Below are positions 46,749 to 55,552 of a DNA stretch of 64,000 nt, one piece after another. This DNA comes from Thalassospira xiamenensis M-5 = DSM 17429 (GTDB lineage: Bacteria; Pseudomonadota; Alphaproteobacteria; Rhodospirillales; Thalassospiraceae). Below the pieces are notes generated by a model that saw nothing but the letters and a program-made list of their open reading frames with translations, made no database searches and had not been told where the DNA came from. The first letter of the stretch is position 1; every line of letters begins with the position of its first letter. The stretch covers positions 2,027,501 through 2,091,500 of the forward strand of contig NZ_CP004388.1 of the NCBI RefSeq assembly GCF_000300235.2, read 5' to 3'. The translations under genes and the position numbers were made by a program.

Positions 46749-47626
46749 CAAATCCTGCATCCTCGGGCACTGGCGGGGCTGTTCGCTTTGGCGCGCTATT
46801 GCTGGCTATGCCCTTGTTGCTTTGGCTATTTTTGCTGGTGATCCTGCCGCATGTCGACTTGTTGCTTGTGTCACTGCGTGAACGGATTTCATATGGCAAG
46901 TACGAATTCAGCCTGATCAATTACACCGAGTTTTTTGTCGAGCCGCTTTATTGGAACACCTATGTTCGAACGGCGGTGATGTCGATCATGGCGACCGTAC
47001 TTACGCTTTTGATCGGTTTTCCTGTTTCCTATTACATCGCCAAAGTCATGCGGGGCAAAGGCAAGAATGTTTTGTTCCTGCTATGCCTGATCCCGTTCTG
47101 GGTATCAGAGCTGGTGCGGACGTTTGGCTGGATGATTTTGCTGCGCGAAAGCGGTGTGATCAGCAATTTCCTGCAATGGGCCGGGATCGCCGATGGGCCT
47201 GTTGAGATGCTTTATAATGATGCCACCATCATGGTGGGGCTTGTATATACGTCGATGTTGTTCATGGTCGTGCCTCTTGTGTCAGTACTTGACAGCCTTG
47301 ACGACAGTTTGATTGAGGCAGGCTATGACCTTGGCGGAAATGCATTCACGGTGACACGCGATATCGTCATTCCGCATGCCATGCCCGGAATCGCGTCAGG
47401 CTGCATCGTTGTTTTCATGCTGACACTTGGTAACTATCTGACCCCGAACCTTTTGGGCGGCAAGGATAGCCTTTGGTTTACCGAGCAAATCTATACACAG
47501 TTCATCACGCGGTTTAACTGGGAATCCGGATCGGCATTCGGGTTCCTGCTGCTGGTTCTGTCATCGATGATTGTTTGGATCGGTCTGAAGCTGAGCCGCC
47601 AGACACTTTCAGAAACCGTGAGCTGA
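46745..47626 (+). CDS. Polyamine-type ABC transporter permease (PotB-like)
   Basis: 293 residues, six helices. EAA-type loop SLIEAGYDLGGNAFTVTRDIVIPHAMPGI and LIPFWVSELVRTFGWMILLRESGVI, characteristic of PotB/PotH. ATG 46745 overlaps the ATPase stop (ATGA). Works with the following permease. Confidence 0.9.
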   Translation: MTNPASSGTGGAVRFGALLLAMPLLLWLFLLVILPHVDLLLVSLRERISYGKYEFSLINYTEFFVEPLYWNTYVRTAVMSIMATVLTLLIGFPVSYYIAKVMRGKGKNVLFLLCLIPFWVSELVRTFGWMILLRESGVISNFLQWAGIADGPVEMLYNDATIMVGLVYTSMLFMVVPLVSVLDSLDDSLIEAGYDLGGNAFTVTRDIVIPHAMPGIASGCIVVFMLTLGNYLTPNLLGGKDSLWFTEQIYTQFITRFNWESGSAFGFLLLVLSSMIVWIGLKLSRQTLSETVS

Positions 47627-47640
47627 GGGAGGAAACCGCC

Positions 47641-48501
47641 ATGATTCCGAGCATTCCGCAGCCGCGCTTTTACAAAGGCATTTACGCAGGGTATATCGCT
47701 CTATTTTTCATCTACCTTAGTGCGCCGTTGATTGTTGTTGGTGTGTTTGCTTTCAATGATAGCCTGTTCCCGTCCATGCCATGGGAGGGAGGCACACTCA
47801 AATGGTTCTTTGGTAGCGACGGTCCGTATATCGGAATATTCAATGACGGCAAGTTGCTGGAAAGCGTTGGGGTTTCAGCCTTTGTCGCATTTTGGGTGAC
47901 CTTGCTGTCGGTTACTGTCGGAACCTGCAATGCGTTCCTGTTTGAACGTGCGCAGTTTCCGGGAAAAAATCTGCTTTATGTGGTGGCGTTGTCGCCCTTG
48001 GTTATTCCCGGGGTCATATTGGGCATATCGATTCTGGTCTTTTCCAATGCCATTGCAAACGGAATTGAAGAAGCGATTGGATGGGATCTTGATTTCCTGC
48101 GACCGGGGCTGTTTCTGGTGATTATCGGACAATTTGCTTTTATCACTACGATAACGACGCTGGTGATTTCTGCGCGTCTTCGCAAGTTTGACATCAGTCT
48201 GGAAGAAGCCGCACTTAATCTTGGTGCAACACGACAGGCAGCTCTTTGGACGGTTACCATCCCATTCCTGAAACCGGCATTAATCGGGGCGGGGATCGTT
48301 GCATTCCTGATGTCGTTTGAAAATTTCAACACAACACTGATGCTAGTCGGATCTGATGCGCCGTTGACCATTGCCATGTTTGACCGCCTCAAACAGGGAT
48401 CAACACCGGTTCTGAACGCGCTGTCCCTGCTGCTTATGGTGGTTTCTGGCGGCTTGGCATTGCTTTCCGTTTTTGTTCAGCGTGACAGGAATTCCACCTG
48501 A
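47641..48501 (+). CDS. Polyamine-type ABC transporter permease (PotC-like)
   Basis: 286 residues, six helices, APLIVVGVFAFNDS near the N-terminus and EAA loop ISLEEAALNLGATRQAALWTVTIPFLKPALIG. ATG 47641 is preceded by GAGGGAGG. Last gene of the operon, followed by a terminator. Confidence 0.9.
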   Translation: MIPSIPQPRFYKGIYAGYIALFFIYLSAPLIVVGVFAFNDSLFPSMPWEGGTLKWFFGSDGPYIGIFNDGKLLESVGVSAFVAFWVTLLSVTVGTCNAFLFERAQFPGKNLLYVVALSPLVIPGVILGISILVFSNAIANGIEEAIGWDLDFLRPGLFLVIIGQFAFITTITTLVISARLRKFDISLEEAALNLGATRQAALWTVTIPFLKPALIGAGIVAFLMSFENFNTTLMLVGSDAPLTIAMFDRLKQGSTPVLNALSLLLMVVSGGLALLSVFVQRDRNST

Positions 48502-48528
48502 GATTACGGCGTCAAGATGCAGCGATCC

Positions 48529-48546
48529 ATGTTCGCAAATGAACAT
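48529..48546. promoter_or_regulatory. GlpR-like palindrome (distal)
   Basis: ATGTTC (48529-48534), spacer GCAAAT, GAACAT (48541-48546). It matches the E. coli GlpR pattern ATGTTCG...GAACAT with a 6-bp centre. It lies just before the pot-operon terminator and about 400 bp from ugpB, so its role is uncertain. Confidence 0.4.
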
Positions 48547-48548
48547 TG

Positions 48549-48576
48549 AACGGGTATCCTTTGGGTACCCGTTTTG
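48549..48576 (+). terminator. Intrinsic terminator of the polyamine-type operon
   Basis: AACGGGTA / TACCCGTT with a 9-nt loop, followed by TTGC. The stem is short but perfect. It is the only terminator before the ugp operon. Confidence 0.65.
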
Positions 48577-48739
48577 CATATGCAAATGGAGTTGTTGCAA
48601 TGCATTGTTGCAAGTGCATGACTTTGTAATATTTGTGAAAGTGCCGAAAAATCTGGGGAAATGTTAAATGTGCGCATGTGAAAGACATTTATGCCATTCA
48701 TCAGGATTGAAAGCCTTTGCAAGCTGTTCGATTTATGAG

Positions 48740-48755
48740 ATGTTCATATGAACAT
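48740..48755. promoter_or_regulatory. Perfect 16-bp palindrome before ugpB (GlpR-like)
   Basis: ATGTTCATATGAACAT is fully self-complementary and lies 188 bp upstream of ugpB in the 442-nt gap. Half-sites ATGTTC/GAACAT are those of GlpR, a regulator of glycerol-3-phosphate genes, which suits the downstream G3P importer. The 4-bp centre is shorter than the E. coli GlpR site. Confidence 0.5.
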
Positions 48756-48790
48756 TTGAAGGGGTCGAATACACACTAAAAATCAAAAAC

Positions 48791-48844
48791 TGACAGTTTT
48801 TAAGGTCATTTCGCGCATCAAAAGTAAATTTCCGAAAACTGTCA
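48791..48844. repeat. 10-bp inverted repeat in the ugp control region
   Basis: TGACAGTTTT (48791-48800) and AAAACTGTCA (48835-48844) are perfect complements separated by 34 nt. The left copy is also part of the 15-bp palindrome AAAACTGACAGTTTT (48786-48800). Ends 99 nt before ugpB. Operator pair or leader stem. Confidence 0.5.
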
Positions 48845-48943
48845 CTTGAGGAAACGTCCCCCTCGAATGAAAACGAATGCGTTGTGTCGACCGATCAACA
48901 GGCGGTTGGCGCGAACGAGTTTTTATTTGGGAGATAGAAGATC

Positions 48944-50242
48944 ATGTTTCGCAAAACCCTGATGGCAGCAGCAGCTGTGTTCGCACTGGGCGGCACAGCG
49001 AATGCTGCGACCGAGATCACCTGGTGGCATGCCATGGACGGCGCACTGGGCGATGTCGTCAATCAGATCACTGCCGACTTCAACGCCAGCCAGGACGAAT
49101 ACCAACTGGTTGCTGTGAACAAAGGCGGTTACGAAGACACGATGACGGCCGGTATTGCTGCTTTCCGCGCGAAAAACCAGCCGAACATCATCCAGATCTT
49201 CGATGCCGGTGCTGCAACCATCATTAACGCCAAAGGCGCTGTTAAACCGGTTCAGGACCTTATGCAGTCAAATGGTGTCAAGTTTGACATCAATGATTAC
49301 ATCCCGGGGGTTCGCTACTTCTATGCCGATTCCGACGGCAAGATGATTGGCATGCCGTTCAACAGCTCGACCCCGCTGCTTTATTTCAACAAAGATGCGT
49401 TGGCCAAAGCCGGTGTTGAGGTGCCGAAAACCTGGCAGGAATTCGAAGAAATCGCACCTAAGCTGAAAGAAGCCGGTTTCGAAGGCCTTGCCGAATCACA
49501 CAGCCCGTGGATATTCTTTGAAAACTTCATGTCGCGTCACAACCTTCAGATGGCAACCGCCAACAATGGTTATGATAGCACGGATGTTGAACTTCTATAC
49601 AACAATGACGCGCTCAAAGATCACTGGAAGCACGTCAAAGAATGGAAAGATGCCGGTTATTTCGGTTACTATGGCCGCGCATGGGGCGCCAACCAGGACG
49701 CCTTCCTGCAGCAGAAAGCTGCAATGTGGCTCGGTTCTTCCGGCTCGTTCGGTGGTCTGAAAAAATCTGCACAGTTTGAATTTGGCACTTCGACCCTTCC
49801 ATATTGGGAAGGCGTTGGTGACGCGCCGAAATCGACCTTCATCGGTGGTGCCTCGCTGTTCGCATTCTCTGGCCACAGTGCAGAAGAAGATGCTGGCGTT
49901 GCGAAATTCTTCGAGTTCCTGACCAAACCGGAAACCCAGTTCTACTGGCACAAAGAAACCGGTTATGTTCCGATCACCACCGCGGCCTACGAGCTTGCCA
50001 AGAAAGAAGGCTACTATAACGAAAGCCCGGACGCAGAAGTCGGCATTCAGCAGCTTTCCGAAGAAGGTGGAGAGTGGACCAAAGGTTATCGCCTTGGTTT
50101 CTACGTTCAGATCCGTGAAGTCATCTATCGCGAAGTCGACAAGATGATGAATGGTGAAGCAACCATCGATCAAGCTTTTGCTACGATCGAGGAAGAAGGC
50201 AATGCGCTTCTGAAGCGCTTCCACGATACCTATTCGAACTAA
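48944..50242 (+). CDS. ugpB: sn-glycerol-3-phosphate ABC transporter substrate-binding protein
   Basis: 432 residues. Signal peptide about 1-22 (LMAAAAVFALGGTANA), then ITWWHAMDGALGDVVNQITADFNASQDEYQLV and KGGYEDTMTAGIAAFRAKNQPNIIQIFDAGAATI, which match UgpB closely. LGSSGSFGGLKK, and FFEFLTKPETQFYWHKETGYVPITTAAYEL follow. Binds glycerol-3-phosphate and possibly glycerophosphodiesters in the periplasm. First gene of ugpBAEC; a strong terminator hairpin follows it. Confidence 0.93.
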   Translation: MFRKTLMAAAAVFALGGTANAATEITWWHAMDGALGDVVNQITADFNASQDEYQLVAVNKGGYEDTMTAGIAAFRAKNQPNIIQIFDAGAATIINAKGAVKPVQDLMQSNGVKFDINDYIPGVRYFYADSDGKMIGMPFNSSTPLLYFNKDALAKAGVEVPKTWQEFEEIAPKLKEAGFEGLAESHSPWIFFENFMSRHNLQMATANNGYDSTDVELLYNNDALKDHWKHVKEWKDAGYFGYYGRAWGANQDAFLQQKAAMWLGSSGSFGGLKKSAQFEFGTSTLPYWEGVGDAPKSTFIGGASLFAFSGHSAEEDAGVAKFFEFLTKPETQFYWHKETGYVPITTAAYELAKKEGYYNESPDAEVGIQQLSEEGGEWTKGYRLGFYVQIREVIYREVDKMMNGEATIDQAFATIEEEGNALLKRFHDTYSN

Positions 50243-50256
50243 GCATTATCTCGCTG

Positions 50257-50290
50257 ACAGGGCGGCTTTTACCGGCCGCCCTGTTTTTCG
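50257..50290 (+). terminator. Terminator between ugpB and ugpA
   Basis: ACAGGGCGGC / GCCGCCCTGT, a perfect 10-bp stem with an 8-nt loop, then TTTTTCG. Partial termination would favour ugpB over the permeases. Confidence 0.85.
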
Positions 50291-50322
50291 ATTCCTGGAC
50301 CGGTCTTGGGGTTGCGTCAGCA

Positions 50323-51201
50323 ATGAAACGCGTACAATTCGGGCACAGCCCGGTGCCATACTTTTTTGTGGCACCGCAAATTCTGATTATTGCGATATTT
50401 TTCCTGTGGCCTGCCGCACAGGCAGTTTATCAGTCTTTCCTGCTTGAGGACGCCTTTGGCATGTCCTCGCAATTTGTTTGGTTCCGAAATTTTGAGGATG
50501 TGCTTTCGAGCAGCAGCTGGCTGAAGTCAGCCATTTTCACAGCTGTCTTTTCCTTCCTTGTGGCATTCATTTCCATCGCGATTTCGCTGTTTCTTGCCGT
50601 TCGGGCCGATGAAGTGATCCGTGGAGCCAAATCATATAAAACGCTTTTGATGTGGGGATATGCCGTTGCGCCGCCCGTGGCTGGCTTGCTGGGCAATATG
50701 TTGTTCAACCCTTTGATGGGCGATCTATACAAGCTGTTCAACAGCTTCGGGTTTGAGTTCAATCACATCCAGAATGCCAATGATGCGGCATTTGTCGTGA
50801 CACTGATTGCCGTGTGGAAACAGGTCAGTGTGAATTTCATTTTCTTCCTGTCAGGTTTGCAGGGAATTCCGAAATCGGTAACTGAAGCCGCGACGCTGGA
50901 TTGCAAAAGTGCGGAACGTCGTTTCTGGACGATTACCTTCCCTCTGCTGGCGCCAACCACATTCTTCCTGATGGTGATCAACCTGACCTATGCGTTCTTT
51001 GAAACGTTCGGGATCATCGATGTTTCCACCAAGGGATCACCGGGCGGTGCGACAGCAACCCTTGTTTACAAGGTTTATGTCGACGGATTCCTTGGAGCGG
51101 ATATGGGCGGTAGTTCGGCGCAATCCGTGCTGCTTATGATCATGGTCAGCGTGCTGACTGTGTTCCAGTTCCGATTTATCGAACGCAAAGTGCATTATTA
51201 G
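50323..51201 (+). CDS. ugpA: sn-glycerol-3-phosphate ABC transporter permease
   Basis: 292 residues, six helices. PYFFVAPQILIIAIFFLWPAAQAVYQSF at the start, QFVWFRNFEDVL, and the EAA loop IPKSVTEAATLDCKSAERRFWTITFPLLAPTTFFLM are typical of UgpA. Starts 33 nt after the terminator hairpin and ends 12 nt before ugpE. Confidence 0.93.
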   Translation: MKRVQFGHSPVPYFFVAPQILIIAIFFLWPAAQAVYQSFLLEDAFGMSSQFVWFRNFEDVLSSSSWLKSAIFTAVFSFLVAFISIAISLFLAVRADEVIRGAKSYKTLLMWGYAVAPPVAGLLGNMLFNPLMGDLYKLFNSFGFEFNHIQNANDAAFVVTLIAVWKQVSVNFIFFLSGLQGIPKSVTEAATLDCKSAERRFWTITFPLLAPTTFFLMVINLTYAFFETFGIIDVSTKGSPGGATATLVYKVYVDGFLGADMGGSSAQSVLLMIMVSVLTVFQFRFIERKVHY

Positions 51202-51213
51202 GGGGGACGCGTC

Positions 51214-52068
51214 ATGTATCAGTCAAAATGGCGTTCTATTACCAATCATGTGATCCTTATTCTTGGATCGCTCTTTATGATCCTGCCGGTATGGATTGCG
51301 TTCGTTTCATCGACCCATACGCGTGAATTTCTGTTCCAGAACGGCTTGCAGTTCTGGTTTGGCGGACATTTCCTTGAAAATTATGGCGCGATCCTGTTTG
51401 ACACGGCAGCAACAAAAGGCCGTGTTACGGCGCTTGAAATGCTGTTTAACAGCATGGTTCTTGGACTTGGCTTTGCGATTGGCAAAGTCATCATTTCAAT
51501 GATGGCGGCATATGCGATCGTCTATTTCCGCTTCCGGCTCGCGGTGCCGATATTCTGGGTCATTTTCTCGACCCTTTTGCTGCCTCTTGAAGTGCGAATT
51601 GTGCCATCCTACGAGGTGGTATCAAGCCTTGGGCTACTCAATACCTATACCGGCTTGATCCTGCCGCTGATTGCGTCGGCAACAGGTACGTTTTTCTTCC
51701 GTCAGTTTTTCCGGTCTGTTCCGGATGAGCTTTTGGAAGCCGCGCGTCTGGATGGGGCAGGGCCGCTTCGTTTCTTCATCGATATTCTGGTGCCGCTTTC
51801 GGTCACCATGATTGCCGCGATCTTTATCATCATGTTTGTGGTTGGCTGGAACCAGTATCTTTGGCCGTTGCTGATGACTACTGATGATCAGCTTTACACC
51901 ATCGTGATCGGGATCAAGCAGGTTTATAATTCGCTTTATGAAGGCGGCCAGATTCCGCAGTTCCCCAAGGCATTTGCACTGACAATCATGGCAACCATCC
52001 CGCCGGTACTGGTGGTGGTGATTTTCCAGCGAATGTTCGTAAAAGGTCTGGTCGAAACCGAAAAATAG
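51214..52068 (+). CDS. ugpE: sn-glycerol-3-phosphate ABC transporter permease
   Basis: 284 residues, six helices. ILGSLFMILPVWIAFVSSTHT start and EAA loop VPDELLEAARLDGAGPLRFFIDILVPLSVTM, then VVGWNQYLWPLLMTT, all UgpE-like. GGGGGGAC precedes ATG 51214. Pairs with UgpA. Confidence 0.93.
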   Translation: MYQSKWRSITNHVILILGSLFMILPVWIAFVSSTHTREFLFQNGLQFWFGGHFLENYGAILFDTAATKGRVTALEMLFNSMVLGLGFAIGKVIISMMAAYAIVYFRFRLAVPIFWVIFSTLLLPLEVRIVPSYEVVSSLGLLNTYTGLILPLIASATGTFFFRQFFRSVPDELLEAARLDGAGPLRFFIDILVPLSVTMIAAIFIIMFVVGWNQYLWPLLMTTDDQLYTIVIGIKQVYNSLYEGGQIPQFPKAFALTIMATIPPVLVVVIFQRMFVKGLVETEK

Positions 52069-52131
52069 GCTCGATCAACCATTTGATATCAGTGATTTAA
52101 AGATACACAGATCCGCATACAGGATACGAAA

Positions 52132-53202
52132 ATGGCAACTGTTACCCTTAATCGGGCTGAAAAAACCTATGACAATGGCTTCAAGGCTTTGCATGGTATC
52201 GATCTTCATATTGGTGACGGGGAATTCACCGTTCTGGTCGGCCCGTCGGGCTGTGGCAAATCAACACTTCTGCGAATGATCGCGGGCCTTGAAAGCATTA
52301 CAGGTGGCGAGATCAAAATCGATGACCGGGTTGTCAACAATGTTGCGCCGGCTGATCGTGACATCGCGATGGTGTTTCAGAACTATGCGCTTTATCCGCA
52401 TATGACCAACTATGCCAATATGGCGTATGGTCTTAAAAATCGCGGATACAGCAAGGTGGAAATCGACACCCGCGTTCGAGATGCCGCCAAGATTCTTCAG
52501 CTTGACGATTATCTGGAACGCAAACCGCAGCAGCTTTCGGGCGGGCAGCGCCAGCGTGTGGCAATGGGGCGTGCAATTGTGCGCGAACCAAAGGTTTTTC
52601 TGTTTGATGAGCCGCTGTCGAACCTTGATGCAAAGCTTCGTGTCGATATGAGACTTGAGATCAAGAACCTTCAGCAACGTCTTGGAATTACGTCAGTTTA
52701 TGTGACGCATGATCAGGTCGAAGCCATGACACTGGCAGATCGCCTGATTGTCATGAATGCCGGCGTTGCCGAACAAATTGGTACGCCGATTGAAATATAT
52801 GAAAAACCGGCCAGCCTCTTTGTCGCAAGCTTCATCGGATCGCCGTCAATGAACTTCCTGAACGGGACGGTTTCGGATGACAAAAGCCACGTCGTTATCG
52901 GCGATGGCAGCAAGATCGATCTTGATCATCAGATCGAGGCCGGTCGAGAACTGGTGGTCGGGGTCCGTCCAGAACACTTTACCCTGACTGTCGATGGCAG
53001 TGGTGCATTGAAGGCCAGGGTTCGAATGATTGAATCGCTTGGTGCGGAAACGCTGGTCTATCTTGAATTCGGTGAAAAGAATGAAAGTGTGACGTTGCGC
53101 ATGCAGGGCACGCATCAGTTTGCCAAAGGACAGGAACTGGCACTTTCGACCACAACCGATCAGGTGCATCTGTTTGACAGGGACAGTGGCAAGCGTCTCT
53201 GA
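52132..53202 (+). CDS. ugpC: sn-glycerol-3-phosphate ABC transporter ATPase
   Basis: 356 residues. Walker [19 protein letters not shown]-loop [16 protein letters not shown], signature [21 protein letters not shown], Walker [18 protein letters not shown]-loop [14 protein letters not shown], and a C-terminal TOBE domain (about 235-350). It is very similar to the ATPase at 42989, as expected for CUT1 ATPases. Last gene of ugpBAEC with a terminator behind it. Confidence 0.93.
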   Translation: MATVTLNRAEKTYDNGFKALHGIDLHIGDGEFTVLVGPSGCGKSTLLRMIAGLESITGGEIKIDDRVVNNVAPADRDIAMVFQNYALYPHMTNYANMAYGLKNRGYSKVEIDTRVRDAAKILQLDDYLERKPQQLSGGQRQRVAMGRAIVREPKVFLFDEPLSNLDAKLRVDMRLEIKNLQQRLGITSVYVTHDQVEAMTLADRLIVMNAGVAEQIGTPIEIYEKPASLFVASFIGSPSMNFLNGTVSDDKSHVVIGDGSKIDLDHQIEAGRELVVGVRPEHFTLTVDGSGALKARVRMIESLGAETLVYLEFGEKNESVTLRMQGTHQFAKGQELALSTTTDQVHLFDRDSGKRL

Positions 53203-53240
53203 TCTTGATTTGATCTCTGGTTCGTCGCAAGCCGGTCTGC

Positions 53241-53280
53241 AGCGGCCCCGGTGCGTCTATCGTGCCGGGGCTGTTTTTTA
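53241..53280 (+). terminator. Intrinsic terminator of the ugp operon
   Basis: AGCGGCCCCGG / CCGGGGCTGT with a 13-nt loop, followed by TTTTTTA. Confidence 0.85.
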
Positions 53281-53371
53281 GACGGAGGGAATGCGTAACC
53301 GGGTTAATTTTGTCCTTGTTTCGATACAGCCAAGCAGGTAGTTCCTTGGCCATACAACGCAGGAGCATCAT

Positions 53372-53845
53372 GTGAACGCCGAACAGAAACAGGTTCTTTA
53401 TCAGGAAGCTGAAAAAGAACTGATCAGCATCACCGAGGGTGAAACCAACGTCACCGCGCTGATGGCGACAATCAGCTGTATTCTTGCACAAAAGTTCGAC
53501 TATTATTTCTGGACTGGCTTTTATATCGTTGATCCAGCGAAAGAAAATGAACTGGTCGTCGGGCCTTATCAGGGGACTTTGGGGTGCCTGCGCATTCCGT
53601 TTGGTCGCGGTGTTTGCGGCACAGCTGCTGCGACGCTCAAAACCCAGGTTGTTGAAGATGTTCACGCTTTTCCGGGGCATATCGCCTGTGACAGCCGGTC
53701 GAACTCCGAGATTGTCGTGCCGGTGCTGAATGCGCAAGGACAGTTGATTGCGGTGCTCGACGTCGATAGTGTCGAGGCTGGTTCGTTCGACGATACTGAT
53801 CGCATCGCACTTGAAACTTTAATGCAGCGCATTTTTGCGCAATGA
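53372..53845 (+). CDS. msrC: Free methionine-R-sulfoxide reductase (GAF domain)
   Basis: 157-residue single GAF domain. The three fRMsr cysteines are present in order: GTLGCLRIPFGRGVCG carries two and FPGHIACDSRSNSEIVVPV the catalytic one. It reduces free Met-(R)-sulfoxide using thioredoxin, protecting the methionine pool. Start GTG 53372 follows AGGAGC. It is a single gene between ugpC and ssb. Confidence 0.9.
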   Translation: MNAEQKQVLYQEAEKELISITEGETNVTALMATISCILAQKFDYYFWTGFYIVDPAKENELVVGPYQGTLGCLRIPFGRGVCGTAAATLKTQVVEDVHAFPGHIACDSRSNSEIVVPVLNAQGQLIAVLDVDSVEAGSFDDTDRIALETLMQRIFAQ

Positions 53846-53855
53846 TAACTCACCA

Positions 53856-53873
53856 GTTTCGTTCATACGAAAC
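53856..53873. promoter_or_regulatory. Inverted repeat before ssb
   Basis: GTTTCGT (53856-53862), TCAT, ACGAAAC (53867-53873): a perfect 7-bp inverted repeat 31 bp upstream of the ssb start. It is not an SOS box, because only one GTTC is present. Confidence 0.35.
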
Positions 53874-53904
53874 GGCGGACAACACAAACTTTGGAAGATA
53901 ACCC

Positions 53905-54429
53905 ATGGCTGGCAGTGTCAATAAAGTCATTCTCGTCGGGAACCTCGGCCGCGATCCTGAAATTCGTTTCACCCAGGCTGGCAAAAAGATTGCCAATTTC
54001 AGCATTGCGACCTCGGAACAGTGGCGAGACCGCCAGTCGGGCGAGCGTCGCGAGCGCACCGAATGGCATCGCATCGTCGTTTTCAACGAAGGTTTGGCCG
54101 ATGTGGTTGAACGCTTTGTGAAAAAAGGCAGCAAGCTTTATATCGAAGGCCAGCTTCGCACCCGCAAATGGCAGGGGCAGGACGGCAAGGACAATTACAC
54201 CACTGAAATCGTGCTTGAAGGATTCAACTCGAACCTGACCATGCTCGACAACCGCGGCGAAGGCGGCGGCATGGGTGGCGGCGGCGCAAGCTCTGGCGGC
54301 AGCTATGGATCGGACAATGGTGGCGGTTATGGCGGCGGATCGGATGCCGGTTGGGGCAATGGTAGCTCGTCGGGCGGCGGTTCTGCGCCTGCCGGAGCAC
54401 CGGACCTTGATGACGAAATTCCGTTCTAA
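53905..54429 (+). CDS. ssb: Single-stranded DNA-binding protein
   Basis: 174 residues. OB-fold in the first 112 residues: [74 protein letters not shown] Gly/Ser-rich flexible linker follows, then the conserved acidic tail DDEIPF that binds replication and repair partners. A terminator follows. Confidence 0.97.
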   Translation: MAGSVNKVILVGNLGRDPEIRFTQAGKKIANFSIATSEQWRDRQSGERRERTEWHRIVVFNEGLADVVERFVKKGSKLYIEGQLRTRKWQGQDGKDNYTTEIVLEGFNSNLTMLDNRGEGGGMGGGGASSGGSYGSDNGGGYGGGSDAGWGNGSSSGGGSAPAGAPDLDDEIPF

Positions 54430-54455
54430 GACGCGGTTGGTTGCAAGACTTGTTG

Positions 54456-54491
54456 ATGCCCTCGGGAACTTGCTTTTCCGGGGGCATTTTT
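54456..54491 (+). terminator. Intrinsic terminator of ssb
   Basis: ATGCCC(T)CGG / CCG(G)GGGCAT with a 12-nt A/T-rich loop, then TTTTTG. Confidence 0.8.
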
Positions 54492-54576
54492 GTTCATGCC
54501 AGAAGAGTGCATCTGAATAAGCCACCCAGCCGATCTTCCGGTTCCCAGCCTCGCATCTGTGAAAAGTAGCATTCCC

Positions 54577-55449
54577 ATGACATCGAATGGCAAGTTGACC
54601 CTTGACTTCATAAAGCAGCAGGCAGAAGAAGAACAGCTAATGCCGACGAACTTCAAGCAGGTGAAGCTGACAAAGAAGTTTCTGTTGCCGCACATCCGGA
54701 AATTGCAAGACGACTTGCTACGTCTGAGATTGCAGTTTGATCGTGAGTTTGATCAGGCCCGGCACCCGAAAAAAGGCGAATATCCCCAAGGATACTGCTA
54801 TGAAATCACCAAAGGCGTCAAAGAGCTTTTGGAGCATGAGTTGCAGGCGCCACAGACCGTGGGGATTGGCGCGTTACGAGATTTTTGTCTGAATGGTGGA
54901 ATAACCAAACGTGTTTGGGGCAATCTTCGACACGAATATTTTCAGAATGCTTTCCAGTTCGGCGATCTTTACGTCGATGTTTCCAATGATACAGTGACGA
55001 TCACCAAGCCAAAGGTGGAAATCCTTCCGCTGGCCAAGGCCCGATTCTATTCGATCTCGGACTATGACACCTATGCCGGGCTCGCTGAGAAATACTGGAA
55101 GGGTAATATCTATCCAAACCGGCTTTTGCCTGAATTGGCCGTTATGTTCCCGATCTTCTTTGTTTCGGCGGACGGGAAGCCCGAAGCGCATGCGAATTAC
55201 CAGACGATCCTGTATCGCAATATGCAACTCGATTTCGCGTTAGCGGAGAGGTTCCTGACCAAGGGCAGGTTTCAAGATCGGGTATTGCCTGAAAACCATG
55301 CCAAACGTCTGATATCCGAGTTCGGCGGTCTTGAAATGCCGGTATCAAATGATGACCTTAAAAGACACTTCGCCGCCGCCCGGCAAAGCGAATTACGGCT
55401 GGATGCTGTTCGTTGTCAATTGCTGCTTGATCAGGCGCGAGCAATTTGA
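54577..55449 (+). CDS. Conserved-looking soluble protein of unknown function
   Basis: 291 residues, no membrane segment or signal peptide and no motif I recognise. Residues 1-80 are charged and helical (FKQVKLTKKFLLPHIRKLQDDLLRLRLQFDREFD may form a coiled coil). A compact middle part follows (VGIGALRDFCLNGGITKRVWGNLRHEYFQNAFQFGDLYVDVSNDTV) and then YWKGNIYPNRLLPELAVMFPIFFVSADGK. The dense Trp/Tyr/Phe and Gly content suggests a folded domain. Possible starts are GTG 54559, ATG 54577 or ATG 54640; none has a clear ribosome-binding site. Flanked by ssb and a NUDIX gene. Confidence 0.55.
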   Translation: MTSNGKLTLDFIKQQAEEEQLMPTNFKQVKLTKKFLLPHIRKLQDDLLRLRLQFDREFDQARHPKKGEYPQGYCYEITKGVKELLEHELQAPQTVGIGALRDFCLNGGITKRVWGNLRHEYFQNAFQFGDLYVDVSNDTVTITKPKVEILPLAKARFYSISDYDTYAGLAEKYWKGNIYPNRLLPELAVMFPIFFVSADGKPEAHANYQTILYRNMQLDFALAERFLTKGRFQDRVLPENHAKRLISEFGGLEMPVSNDDLKRHFAAARQSELRLDAVRCQLLLDQARAI

Positions 55450-55475
55450 AATTGTTGTAACTTCAAACATATAAT

Positions 55476-55491
55476 GTGTTCGTTTGAACAT
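55476..55491. promoter_or_regulatory. Palindrome related to the ugp-region site
   Basis: GTGTTC, GTTT, GAACAT: the same half-sites and 4-bp spacing as the palindrome at 48740. It lies 61 bp upstream of the NUDIX gene start. Confidence 0.4.
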
Positions 55492-55552
55492 TTGCGCGGT
55501 ATTCAAATCCGGGAATATAAATTTGGTCGGACCGATCTTTGGTAACCCGGAC

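Noticed and set aside
48781..48850. Pho box before ugpB
   Set aside because: CTGTCA half-sites exist but in inverted orientation and without the 11-bp direct-repeat spacing.
53856..53873. SOS box before ssb
   Set aside because: Only one GTTC is present; the signal is a GTTTCGT/ACGAAAC inverted repeat.
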